A stretch of 64,000 nt of DNA from Girardinichthys multiradiatus. Taxonomy: Eukaryota > Chordata > Actinopteri > Cyprinodontiformes > Goodeidae. Positions within the stretch are counted from its first letter, which is position 1; the number at the start of each line of letters is the position of its first letter. Location: positions 18,389,119-18,453,118 of the forward strand of contig NC_061808.1 of the NCBI RefSeq assembly GCF_021462225.1. Direction: 5' to 3'. The notes under the pieces were generated by a model. The model worked only from the letters and a program-made list of their open reading frames with translations, did not search any database and was not told where the DNA came from. Positions 33,833 through 45,834 of this stretch are shown one piece after another. The position numbers and the translations under genes were made by a program.

Positions 33833-34853
33833 CACTGGCTGGCCAAAAAAAAGTTGCCACCAAAAAAAAAAAGGTCACACACTCTAATATTTCATTGAAC
33901 CGCCTATAGCTTTGATTACGGCACACATTCTCTGTGGCATAAGCTTCTGCAATGTCACAAGATTTATTTCCTCAGTATTGCATTAATTTTTTACCAAGAT
34001 CTTGGATTGATGATGGTAGAGTCTGACTGCTGCGCAAGTCCTTCTCCAGCACATCCCAAAGATTCTCAATGGAGTTGAGGTCTGGACTTTGTGGTGGTCA
34101 ATCCATGTTTGAGAATGATGTCTCATGCTCCCTGAACCACTCTTTCACAATTCGAGCCCGATGAATCCTGGTATTGTTATCTTGGATGGCCCGTGCCATC
34201 AGGGAAGAAAAAATGCATTGATGGAATAACCTGGTCATTCAGTATATTCAGGTAGTCAGCTGACCTCATTCTTTGAACCCATACTGTTGCTGAATCCAGA
34301 CCTGACCAACTGCAGCAACCCCAGATCTTAGCACTGCCCCCACAGGCTGGTACAGTAGGCACTAGGCATGATATCTGCATCACTTCACTTGCCTCTCTTT
34401 TTATCCTGATGTCCCCATCATTCTGGAACAGGGTAAATCTGGACTCATTAGACCATATGACCTTCTTCCATTGCTCCAGAGTCCAATCTTTCTGCTCCCT
34501 AGCGAATTGAAGCCTTTTTTTCCCCAGTTAGCCTCACTAATTAGTGGTTTTCTTAAGGCTACACAGCTGTTCAGTCCCAATCCGTTGAGTTCCCTACATG
34601 TGGAAATGCTCTTACTTTCACTATTAAACATAGCCCGGAGTTCTACTGTTGTTTTTCTTGTTGATTTCGGGAAACAGATAGGTGATGGCCGAAGTGTCTA
34701 TTGACATGAGAAGCAACTCATTGCACCAGTTGGGGTTAAATAACTTGTTGCCAGGTGAAACATAATCGCCCATGCCGTAATTATCCAATGGGAGGCTCGT
34801 ACCTATTTGCTTAGTTAAATCCAGGTGGCCACTTTTTTTGTGTCCAGGCAGTG
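33833..34853 (-). mobile_element. internally deleted Tc1-like element with TA target site
   Basis: The left end CACTGGCTGGCCAAAAAAAA and right end TTTTTTTGTGTCCAGGCAGTG form imperfect inverted repeats of about 30 bp with TA at 33831-33832 and 34854-34855. The minus strand carries transposase debris ([12 protein letters not shown] at 34303-34338, [19 protein letters not shown]), interrupted by stops. At about 1020 bp it is shorter than a full Tc1. Its right end is about 400 bp from the SGPP1 start codon. Confidence 0.75.
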
Positions 34854-34855
34854 TA

Positions 34856-35258
34856 TTTGAGGCAGTATTGAAGTGCTTTGAACTTGTGTAATGCGCTGGA
34901 TGTCCAGCAGGAGGTGGTGTTTGTACACTTTGGAGACTGAACAGCAGAAAGCCACACCAGAAGAAGAAGAAGAAGCACAGAGAAATCAGCCCCAGTGGTC
35001 TGACGCAGTTAGTATCTGTACGCATCGCCCTGTAACTGTAACGGACTTTGGATGCCGCTAATAGGACCACCCCATCGTACGAAGTCGGCGTTTTAAATGC
35101 AGAAACCAGCATTTAGAACAGTCTCCTGCTGCGGGTTTCCGGATCAAAGCTCTATACTGTTTTTAAAGGGAATGACTCGACCGTCGTTAGCTTTTTCGAA
35201 GATGAATTGCTACTGAAAACAAACGGTTTTGTGTACCTAGTTACAAGTATTTATTGAC
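34856..35258 (+). promoter_or_regulatory. SGPP1: SGPP1 5' flank and probable promoter/5'UTR
   Basis: A GC-richer stretch between the Tc1-like element and the SGPP1 start, with a short GAA microsatellite (about 34958-34975). No TATA box or defined start site could be picked out. Confidence 0.35.
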
Positions 35259-38200
35259 ATGGCGAGCGGTGCCGTAAATAAGTTTGTAGAGATTTGTAAG
35301 TATCTCCAGGATCCCATCCATGTCGCCAGGTTTCAACGTTTCTGCGGCGTTAAAGGGACGTTTCCGGAGAAATGGACCCAGCCGGTCAGCGGGCAGCCGG
35401 ACCCGGACTGTCCGGGGCTCAGGAAGAGGGTCCAACAGAGCTCGAATGAAGGCGTAGGGAACGGAGATGCCGGCGTACCCCAGGTTAACGGGAAGCAAGA
35501 GGATGACACGGTCAGGCCCGACGGTCCAGCAGCGGTAGAGATCGTCAGAGCGAAGCCCCTCCGGAGAAACTCCCTGACCGGGGATGTGGGTCAGGAGTTC
35601 CTGATCCACAACAGGTTCCTCTTCTACCTGTTCACGTTCGGGACCGAGCTGGGCAACGAGATGTTCTTCATCGTCTTCTTCCCCTTCCTCTTCTGGAACA
35701 TCGACGCTCTGGTCAGCCGGAGGCTCATCGTGGTCTGGGCCTGGAACCTGTTCGTGGGACAGTCCACCAAGGACATGGTGCGCTGGTCCCGGCCGGCGTC
35801 TCCCCCCGTGGTCAAGGTGGAGGTCTTCTACAACTCCGAGTACAGCATGCCCTCCACGCACGCCATGACGGGGACAGCCATCCCTTTCTGTCTCTTCATG
35901 CTGACCTATGGACGGTGGCAGGTCAGTAGGTCCATGTCATGCTGCATTAAAGGGTGTCAGTTTTATCACATGCTTCAGAAACAAAGTGAGGATATCAGAA
36001 ATGTGGGGTTTTAACTAAAGAGAGAACAGATGCTTCAGGGAAGGATGGTGTCATGACGTGTCCAGATAAGAACAGCTGGACTGTCGATGCAGACATGCTA
36101 GAAAGGCACCATGAAGCCTGCAGACCCCCAAGGGCCCCTAAAGGCTCCAGGTCCAATGGCATATTGCTTTAGTTGAAATTGCTGAATGCTTGTTTTTTTT
36201 TTTACTGAAATCTTCAGCTGACTAATAGGTCTGGGATCAGTTCTTCTTTTATCACCAAAATATCCTGACATATCAGATTTTCTCGCTTGGTATTTAGAAT
36301 AATTACTTAAGATTTGCTACATTGCAATGCAATTTTTAAAACATCCTTTGCATAATTATTTGCAGACTCAACACAAAGAATGTTCTCTTCAAAATCGACA
36401 TTTTTGTTGCATCTAGAGATGCACCAATACGTTGCCTGGAGATTTAAGTATGCCAGTTTTCTCTTGATCGGCTCTGATTAGTGATTAAAGGCTTCAAAAC
36501 AAAACCCCCACCATTGTTGGTCTATAGGTGCATCAACCAACACCATGTACGTTGGTGCATTTTACCTTGACTATCTGAGAAATCAGATAAAGGCTAGAGA
36601 CATGTGGTTTGATGCATAAATGGGGATAATCTTGTAATTCCTTTCATTTTCTGTTGGATTCAAAACTCCTACCTCAGTAAAAGAGCCCTATAGCCCTAAT
36701 TTTTTCTAGTTCTTTTTTTATCAGAACAAGTCAGACTTGCAGAACAAGCCTGATTTCCCAAAGCAATTTCCTTCCTTCCTTTCATTTTGTTGCTTTAACC
36801 TAGAGCTGCACAATATATCGAATCACAATTGCTATAGAAATATAAATACCGTATTTTCCGCACTATAAGGCGCACTTAAAAACCTTTAATTTTTTCAAAA
36901 AATGACAGTGCGCCTTGTAATCCGGAGCGCCTTATATATGGATCAATTGGTTAATTGGTTGATCCATACTGGTTGTACACGGCGCTCTGTCAAAATGTTT
37001 CAGTACGACTGGTAAACTACAAAGCCGCACCGCTCGCAGCATTACGGCTACCGTAGTCAGGGGCGTCGCCGAAGTAATAGCGGTAAACACCTGTAGTGTG
37101 CTTACTCCTAGTCCAACACCACTTGTGTGTGTATAACGTTTGAATGTACTGTTGCAGGAATTGCCTGAACTATATGTGATTAGAAGCTCAGTGTGTGGGG
37201 TGTATGTTTCGTGTGTGTGTATGGAAGATGTTGACATTACTCCTCCGGACAGAGGTGGCGCTGTGTGCTGCCGTAGCTGAGAATCAAGAGTGAAGGAGTG
37301 ACGTCGGTATTATTGTGTGTGTGGGGTGGGTAGAGACGGTGTATGAGTCTGTAAGCCCTGTGTTTTTACGTGCTGCAAAGTCATTAAAAAGAACCCCGAA
37401 TCTCGTCAACAACTCAGTGTTTTGATGCTGTTTCTTCATGCTCAACTCAGCAACGTATGAGTGAGGGAGTTAACCCCGAGGAAACTAGTAACTTCGGCCC
37501 TGGAGAAAGCGTCTCCCCTGTGTCATCTGACTACAGTCAGGGGACAGAAACAGGAAAGGTTAACAGTACTAACGTTTGATTTAGTGCATCAAACTGTTTC
37601 TTTTACGTGTTTACTGAATCAGGGAAAAGTTCCCTTTCACGTTTTAATTAACGTTTGATTTCAACTTCAACTTCATAGACTCCAATGCATTCCTAACGTG
37701 CGGTTGGTTCTATTCAATAGATTTCTATGTAGAGGAGACCTTACCATGAGAGTGAATGGAGTTATCAGAACGCTGGTTTGTAGTGTATTAATAAAGTTTG
37801 ACTGACTGACTTATCTGACTGTTTTGTTGACATTCTCTTTAGCACAGCTCCATCTAGTGGATGCATAACACAACCCCAGTCAAACGTTTGACTGCAGTAG
37901 CTTCTATTCTATGCGCCTTATAATCCGGTGCGCCTTATAGTGCGGAAAATACGGTATGTGCAACATCACAGCCACAAAGTATTACATTTCTGAGTGTCTT
38001 GCATGCAAATTCTCCATGTCAGTAATATTCTTTGCTTAAGTGATAGACTTTTCCGGAAAACAAAGAAAAGAGTGAGGAAAATGCAGGTTAATTGTAATTA
38101 ATTGTCATAGCTTTTAACAACAGTACCACAATTGCATGTTTCCCTAATATTTTGCTGCACAACTGTACTCAGCCATTATATATCAGTTTATTTCTATGGA

Positions 38201-41200
38201 TATTCAATAATTTTTAAAGAATTATGGACACCTACATAAGAAGGAATCTCAATAGGCTGCCTGCTGTAATAAAGAAGAAACATATTGCAGCATAGTCGTT
38301 CTTCAGGGCGTCCCGGCAGAGTTATCTGATGAAACCAACAGAAAGTAACAAATCCCAGTTTATCTCTGGTGTCCAGTCTTGCGTAAAAGACAGCAGCAGC
38401 TGTGGAGACGAAGGTGAAGATGAACTGAAACGTCGGCCATGTATGAAAAAAAGCAAAAAAGCATCTCATGTTGACGCTGACAAACAGGTTGTGTGAAAGT
38501 GATATTATTAGCCCTATTGTTTAAACTCATTTTTCTACATAGTGAATGGGATTTAGAGGGAGAGAACACCTCGTCATTTTCCTGATACTGAATATCATGT
38601 CCATTTAGGGTGTGTGTGAATTTACACAATAACACAATCGCAGTGCTCAATGAAAGGAAACTTTTTTAGGCTGTTTAATATTTAACAAATATACACAATA
38701 TGTTTTATATTTGATTATTACTTTTGCGTATTCGTTATAAATAAACTAGAGGTTTGAACAATGTGCCTATCATGAGCCAGGCTGCTTAAAACCAGATGAG
38801 CCTCTTCTAACTATTTAATGCTTATATTTGCTTACATTTACATTGAAAAATAAAAAAAATAAAAAGTTGGACATCTTTACATTTTAGAGGGTATATGTTT
38901 TGTGTGAAAACTATTTGAGAAATGTCTCAAAACTAGTGTCTTCCTATTATTATTGCAGTTCCTTGCTAAATTATTTGCTGACAGGTACATTTGTGGTGAT
39001 AAAACCTCACAACAAGTGTGAAGATCAGCTTCGCAGAAGACAGGCGAAGCCCGAAACTGTCTGAATCAGTGGTGAGAGAAGCAGAAGGGAGGTTTGGAGG
39101 AAGAGAAGCAAATACAGTGGAAGTTTATGCTGTTTTTTTATGGGTGGAGACAGAGAAAACCCATGCAGGGAAACAAAGGACGAGGTCACCAGCAGGAAGG
39201 AAGAGCTCAACACCTGAAATCAGGGTTGGGAATCTTTCAGCTGGCTTTGAACTGAACAGAAGCAGCTGTCTGGCCTGGTTGAACTTTCTCTGTGCTTTCA
39301 GGTGTCCTGCATGGCCACAACAAAGAAACTACAAAAAAAAAAAAACCCTATCAGATTTTACAGGTGCACCACGTAAGTTAAAATATTTCACTGAGAACTG
39401 GGACGCTTCTTCAACAAGCAAGATCAGTGCTCACTAGTGTTTATTACCTGAACAGATGAATGGCTGAACAGGTAAAATAGTTCTGTTTCCACTCTGATGA
39501 CGTAAAATAGTTCAGATCTTTAATTTTTTTCCACCACCTTGCTCCTAGATCCCCTTTTTCCATGGATGTAGCAGCTGTTACAGGCTTGTTTTTCCTGTGA
39601 CAACGAGCTCAAATCCCTGTCCAATCGTATAGCTGAGACAATAACCAGAAATCCGTCAGCCTGGGCTCATCATCACAGTTTGTTCTTATTTAAAACCTTT
39701 TTTTTCATTTCTTCCTCCTGAAAATGTTTCTTACTCTGAATTAGCCTGAAAACACACATCACATCTGGTGTTTTTGTGTATTCAGTGCAATAGGTTAATG
39801 CATCTCTACACACTTTGTCAGATTAATGTCTGACTGCAGCGTTGCAGAAAGTCATAAGCCTTATCTTTTATGCAGAGGTTTCATTAACGAGGGATAACTT
39901 GTGACTACTTGTCATTGTCAGAATGCTGATATTGCTGAATCCACTGCAGAAGAAGTACAGTCTGACAGCCCTTTTCACACAGCGACCTCTATAGTGTCTT
40001 ACATTGACTAATAGTGGCCAAATATTCTGAGTTTTGCTTTAACAGGAGTTTTTAAAAGTTCAGAAACATGAGCATATGGCTAATAAATCAAACGCACCTA
40101 CTGCTATCAGTGCCCTGTTATCATTGCTGCTGCTCTGGATTCCTGTTCTCCTTTTTGCTGCTCAGTTTCTTGCTGTGAATCATCTAAAGAAGCCGTGAAA
40201 GTAAAAACCACAATCTGAATGTTTTTCGTTTCTATGGGATTACCTATTTAACAAAGTGCTGTGTTAACCCCTGTGTTTTCTTGTCCAGTACCCTTTCCTG
40301 TTTGGCTTTGGTGTGGCTCTCAGCTGGAGCGTCCTGGTCTGCGTGAGCCGAGTCTACATGGGCATGCACTCAGTTCTGGTAAGCAAGTTGAATAATTCCC
40401 GACACGTCCTTCGTCTCATATCAGCTGCTTACACTAAACTCCCAGTTTTCGAGATAAACTAGAAGTGTGGCCTTGAACCTCTGTGATCTCTGCTTACACA
40501 GCTTCATTTGCTCCTCGGGTGGTTGTAAATGCTACAAACATATCTGTATCACAGCTTTATCAGTTGGAACGCCCTCGTTGATGATCCAGTTCAGCTCATT
40601 GATTTTACTTTTGCCACAATTAACCAAATGTGAATTAAATTGAGAAGGTTTTCCCTTTTTATTTAAGCTGTGTTTATGGATGCCATTCTTGTGGGACAAG
40701 CCTGACATCATGTTGCCAAGCATCGTGTTGTTTAGACCGTTAATGTACCTCCGGCAGCAGGATAGGATGTGTGCAGGTTTTAACTGCCTATGTTGCAAAA
40801 ACCTTCAGAAACAGATTAAAAAAGAAAATATTCTGAAATGATACCTTTACACTTCTGTTAATTTTGTGCAACCTTCTCAGGTGCTGGTTATGTTACGGCA
40901 GTTTTGCTTCGTCAGCCTTGACACCTGCTTTTAGGGAGGAAGACTGCTGTTGCTGCGGTGCATCTTCAGTGTTTACAGCTCAACGTCAGGCAACTCACGC
41001 AGCCTTCCAGTTCCTCTGTTTGGTTTGGGTTGAAGTTAGGGCTGCACAATCTATCAAATCAACAATTATCATGCGTGTATTATTTGTTGTTTTAGGTTCA
41101 TTTTAACAGATTTGGTTTCTAATCATATGTTTCCTATTTGTTGAATTTTTAGGAGAAGAAGAAGAAAGTTAACCACATGATCTTCTTGTCAGTGGTTTTC

Positions 41201-43346
41201 ATAATAAAGAGAAAACAATAAAGACACTCTGTTCATTATTTTGAAACAATTCAACAGTAGAATAAGTTACCGTATTTTCCGCACTATAAGGCGCACCGGA
41301 TTATAAGGCGCATAGAATAGAAGCTACTGCAGTCAAACGTTTGACTGGGGTTGCGTTATGCATCCACTAGATGGAGCTGTGCTAAAGAGAATGTCAACAA
41401 AACAGTCAGTCAAACTTTATTAATACACTACAAACCAGCATTCTGATAACTCCATTTACTCTCATGGTAAGGTCTCCTCTACATAGAAATCTATTGAATA
41501 GAACCAACCGCACGTTAGGAATGCATTGGAGTCTATGAAGTTGAAGTTGAAATCAAACGTTAGTTAAAACGTGAAAGAGAACTTTTCCCTGATTCAGTAA
41601 ACACGTAAAAGAAACAGTTTGATGCACTAAATCAAACGTTAGTACTGTTAACCTTTCCTGTTTCTGTCCCCTGACCGTAGTCTGATGACACAGGGGAGAC
41701 GCTTTCTCCAGGGCCGAAGTTACTAGTTTCCTCGGGGTTAACTCCCTCACTCATACGTTGCTGAGTTGAGCATGAAGAAACAGCATCAAAACACTGAGTT
41801 GTTGACGAGATTCGGGGTTCTTTTTAATGACTTTGCAGCACGTAAAAACACAGGGCTTACAGACTCATACACCGTCTCTACCCACCCCACACACACAATA
41901 ATACCGACGTCACTCCTTCACTCTTGATTCTCAGCTACGGCAGCACACAGCGCCACCTCTGTCCGGAGGAGTAATGTCAACATCTTCCATACACACACAC
42001 GAAACATACACCCCACACACTGAGCTTCTAATCACATATAGTTCAGGCAATTCCTGCAACACTACATTCAAACGTTATACACACACAAGTGGTGTTGGAC
42101 TAGGAGTAAGCACAGTACAGGTGTTTACCGCTATTACTTCGGCGACGCCCCTGACTACGGTAGCCGTAATGCTGCGAGCGGTGCGGCTTTGTAGTTTACC
42201 AGTCGTACTGAAACATTTTGACAGAGCGCCGTGTACAACCAGTATGGATCAACCAATTAACCAATTGATCCATATATAAGGCGCTCCGGATTACAAGGCG
42301 CACTGTCATTTTTTGAAAAAATTAAAGGTTTTTAAGTGCGCCTTATAGTGCGGAAAATACGATATTTATATTTCTATAGAAATTGTATGTAATACTGTAT
42401 ATGCAGACAAACTGCACCATTATTAGTTTTATATATATTGGAACCTTGTCAGTAATGTGTGGAATGATGATAACGCTGTCTGTACGTAGAGCACAACTAT
42501 AAATGCTTTAAAGCCTGTAGATAATGTTTGGATCTGTCTGTCTGTGACATGGCAGCTGATTTGTAGATATACTCGTGTTCTGCGTTGTTCAATAGTAAAA
42601 CAGGTTAAACAGTCAGGAGCTCATCTGAGATTTTACAACTAATGCTGAACAACAAGGAGTGCAACATGGCGCCCCCGTCAGGGTAGAAAGCATCCATGTT
42701 TATTTTTGTGATGTTAAAGACAGAAGTTAAGAGTTCATATTCAGACACAACTAATGCTTCTAGTTTGGTACTGACTTGTGGTTTTGTTTTGCAGGAAGTA
42801 ATCACCGGCTTCCTGTACAGCCTTCTGGTTCTCGCCTTCTTCCAGCCGATCTTGGACAAGATCGACAACTACTACATGACGGACCACTACGCTCCTCTCG
42901 TCATTATCATGTCGCATGTGAGCCTGGGACTCGTAGCTTTCTCTCTGGATTCGTGGAGCACCTCTCGTGGCGACACCGCTCAGGGTCTTGGAACCGGGGC
43001 CGGCGCAGCTCTGGCTTCACATGTGAACTATCAGCTGGGGCTGCTGCAGGATCCACCGCTGTCCTCACTGCCTCTAACTCTACCACCAGTCACGACTGGC
43101 CTGGTGTTACGCTCCCTGCTGCGCTTCGCCATCGGGGTCGCCGTCCTCCTTGCCACGAGAATGGTCATGAAAGCAGTGACTGTCCCGTTCTTGTGCCGAC
43201 TTTTCGGCCTACCCTCGGATGATGTGAGACAGGCGAGGCAGCAGATGAAAGTAGAGCTGCCGTACCGTTACATCGTCTATAGTGTGGTTGGTTTTAGTTG
43301 CGTCTGCTTTGTGCCTATCCTCTTCTGGATCTTAAACCTTGACTGA
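35259..43346 (+). CDS. SGPP1: sphingosine-1-phosphate phosphatase 1
   Basis: An ER-membrane lipid phosphatase of the PAP2 superfamily that dephosphorylates sphingosine-1-phosphate, balancing S1P against sphingosine and ceramide. Exons: 35259-35921, 40289-40378 and 42795-43346, with CAG|GT, CTG|GT and clean AG acceptors. All are phase 0, giving 1305 nt and 434 aa (human 441). Seen: several hydrophobic segments; C1 KDMVRWSRP at 171-179; C2 SMPSTHAM with catalytic His201; C3 SRVYMGMHSVLE with His248. The C3 consensus is SR-x5-H-x3-D; here the last residue, first codon of exon 3, is GAA (Glu252) instead of Asp. Homology runs to the C-terminus (VELPYRYIVYSVVGFS). The gene is divergent from KCNH5, as human synteny predicts. 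Introns 1 and 2 each hold one copy of the same 1.1-kb inverted DNA element. Confidence 0.96.
35922..36848. other. start of SGPP1 intron 1 with hAT-like debris
   Basis: Near 36415-36575 a pair of GATGCACCAATACGTTG / ACGTTGGTGCATT ends encloses sequence resembling a dispersed hAT-type MITE. From 36800 a GCTGCACAATATATCGAATC block, common in fish genomes, begins. The 1.1-kb element at 36849 is inserted in this block, and the block seems to continue after it (GTGCAACATCACAGCCACAAAG at 37957). Confidence 0.4.
36849..37954 (+). mobile_element. 1.1-kb terminal-inverted-repeat element, copy 1
   Basis: Begins CCGTATTTTCCGCACTATAAGG and ends with the inverse, CCTTATAGTGCGGAAAATACGG, with TA on both sides. 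Subterminal GCGCCTTATA-type repeats also occur. It encodes no recognisable transposase, so it is a non-autonomous DNA element. I do not assign a superfamily. Its inverse copy is at 41270-42362. Confidence 0.85.
37955..40288. other. rest of SGPP1 intron 1
   Basis: About 2.3 kb. A minus-strand open frame of 91 codons (38194-38469) is unrecognised. The 39010-39440 block is less AT-rich and may be an old repeat; I could not identify it. Nothing else stands out. Confidence 0.35.
41270..42362 (-). mobile_element. 1.1-kb terminal-inverted-repeat element, copy 2 (inverted)
   Basis: Reverse complement of the element at 36849-37954, differing by scattered substitutions and small indels. The same short open frames appear on the opposite strand with only a few changes. 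Its right terminus reads AATACGATA where the copy 1 end reads AATACGGTA. It lies in SGPP1 intron 2. Confidence 0.85.
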
Positions 43347-43468
43347 GTATTGTCTGCAAACTGTTAGGACATTTTGATGGACGATGGCATTTGGAAACAA
43401 ACTGCGTGTTTTGACAGAACACAGCTTGTTTTTGGGCTACAGAAGCTTAGTTAAAGGGTATTTGGGTC

Positions 43469-43474
43469 AATAAA
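43469..43474 (+). terminator. SGPP1: candidate poly(A) signal of SGPP1
   Basis: AATAAA about 125 nt past the SGPP1 stop codon. Another AATAAA follows near 43552. Which one is used cannot be told from sequence. Confidence 0.4.
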
Positions 43475-43624
43475 TCTGACCAGAAAACTATGAAAGGAAT
43501 TGGGTTTATATTAAGTGCTGTCTCTGCCAAAGAAAATCTAAAAAACACATTAATAAACCCAACAATAACTCATTAAAAAACATTTATTTTTAGTCCCAGG
43601 AAACAATATGTATGTATATTGGGC

Positions 43625-44080
43625 CCATTGATGCACTAGTTTTATTTTTTAAAGATGTACCAATCATTATTTTTCAGTAAAAGTAGTGCATCCTAAATTA
43701 AACAGGAAAAACTTACTTTATTCATGAAATTAACCAAACGTTGACCAATCCCAATGTTTTCGGGTTTTCCGGAGAACTAAATGCAATTTAAAAGTATAGA
43801 AGAAATATTCTGCGGGTAATTTTTTAGAAGTTGAAGTTTTGATGAAGGGATTACATGATTATCAGTGCATCAAAGAAAATGTCCACAGCGGTTGACTGAA
43901 TTTTATCTGTTGAAATGTTTGCAGCCTGAATATGATAGAAGTTCCTTGTTTTGATGCAGTTAATGAATGGAAAACGGTGATCGTTTTCATTGTCTGACCT
44001 TTCGGGCTCCCCTTAGAAACGATCAAAGGAAAATAAGCCGATTCGGATCTGTGGCCGATTGTTCGGTGCATCTTTACTCA
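43625..44080. mobile_element. hAT-like MITE remnant
   Basis: Ends CCCATTGATGCACTAG and GATTGTTCGGTGCATC enclose AT-rich text with CCGATTCGGATCTGTGGCCGATT, similar to the element at 48598-48995. Decayed, with approximate ends. Confidence 0.4.
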
Positions 44081-45644
44081 TAATGCCTCATAAAGCATAA
44101 TAAAAAATAAAATAAAAAACATAGTTCTCTCCACAAATATTGACAAACATTGCCCTCTTGTCTTTTGAAGAATAGCTAAAAGAAGTGGGCTTTCATGGCA
44201 GTAAATGTAGATAAGACAGAATAATTCTTACTAACTTTAAATGTCTGGGCAAAAAAAACATTCAGTTTGAAACAATGGTTAAAATCTATTGCTACTTATT
44301 AATATCGTCAGCCTCTGTCTTTTAGTTTTACTGATTATAATATAATAAAAAAAAAAAAAAAAACCTTCGCTCAGATTTTTCTTTTAAAAATCTACCTGTC
44401 AAGAGATTTAGGTTTCAACTGGACCTTTGCAAATATAACGTGTCAGATGTACTGTAATGGTTTTCAGTTCACCACTGAAGAACCTGGTTAACATTTCCAC
44501 AATTTGTTCAAATATACAACCGTGTTCTTTAAGGAAAGTTTCAGATTTTCTAAATAATTTAAACCACAGATCAGTGGAGATCTCTGCAGATCTCACGCTG
44601 CAGTATTTCAGCTGAGTTTTACAGTATTTTGAAAGTGCTCATGCATCAAGGAAGTTCATCGGTTTTTGACTTGTAACAAAGTTTTTTGTGCCGTCGCTTG
44701 TTTTCTGAGTTATCCTGTTCATTGTTTTCTTGTAGACATTCTTTTCAGTATTTCTACTGTCTGTTTAGCCCAAATATAAGTGCATTCAAAAATAATAGTT
44801 TGAAGAAATAATTAAAAAAACATATTTTTTGATAAATTACCTGCATTTTCTGCTCTAGAAACAAATTATCTGTAAAGTGGTCTCTTATTGTTTTGCTTTC
44901 TAAAAGCATTTCAGCTCACCTTTGTATACATTAATATATGAAAACCTTTATTGTACAACTTTTGCCATTGATATAACTGTTTGTAATTTGATGTTCTGTT
45001 CTAAAATAGGTTCATTCTGGTATTAAAGCCAGTATATTAATTTCCATGTATGGATATTTTTCCACCATCAGTTCTCTTATTTTGTTTGCTAGGTTAGTGC
45101 ACATTAAAAACTTGAAGAAAAAAAAATGATAATGTGTGTTCTTATGTGGGGTCAAGTTACTTTATTTTTTTATATCATGCATTAGGTTTGCTTTCAATAA
45201 AAAGGTGTCGTGGGGAAAAATTAAAGAGGAAAGTGACCAAAAAAAGTTATTTTAAATTTTGGCTGATAAGCTGTTAGGACAGTTTTGGCAGCCCTATTAA
45301 AAAATCGTAAATTAATAATTTATTGCACAAATCCAGTGTTTATTTTGATCATTTGTTCATTGGGGATAACCATCCTACACAGAGAAATATACCTGAAGTC
45401 TTTTTGTGTTTAATGTATATTACACATTATACTGCGGGTGTAGACACATTAATTTCCCCTAAGGGTAAATGCTGTGATACAGATGCCTTTCTCTTTTAGT
45501 TACTGTTCAAAATGGAAAATAAAAGAGAACATACCATTAAAGTATGGCTGGTTTCTGTTGCTCTTCAATTCAGGAAATAGCTGCAAGAAATTTAGGAATG
45601 AAATCTGCTTTAGGAAGGTGATCGTTTATAAGATTAAATTCAAT
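44081..45644. other. intergenic SGPP1-ABCD4, AT-rich
   Basis: Contains an A-run near 44347. No exon, element or RNA gene recognised. Confidence 0.4.
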
Positions 45645-45775
45645 TCAGTTTATTTATATAGCTGCAGTTCACAACACCTCGTCTCGAGGCACTTTACAAA
45701 GTCATTTTAATCAAATCATACAAATTCCAAGACAAGTACATACATTCCAATTGATCGTAGTTTTCAAACAGTGCA
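45645..45775 (-). mobile_element. LINE 3' end fragment
   Basis: TTCAATTCAGTTTATTTATATAG followed by GAGGCACTTTACAAAGTC matches the 3' end of the LINE at 49170-51855, same orientation, about 130 bp only. Confidence 0.65.
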
Positions 45776-45834
45776 GTCAAATTAGATTTATTGTTCAAAT
45801 TGGTTAAAAGGTTTTAGAAATATCAAAACACCAG

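Noticed and set aside
35241..35861. 206-codon minus-strand frame
   Set aside because: Antisense shadow of SGPP1 exon 1 in GC-rich coding sequence.
36932..37658. Small open frames duplicated at 41553-42279
   Set aside because: They lie inside both copies of the 1.1-kb terminal-inverted-repeat element. Similarity reflects the repeat, not protein selection, and they show no transposase motif.
42776..43222. 148-codon plus-strand frame
   Set aside because: Alternative frame over SGPP1 exon 3; the protein has no family features, while the other frame is clearly SGPP1.
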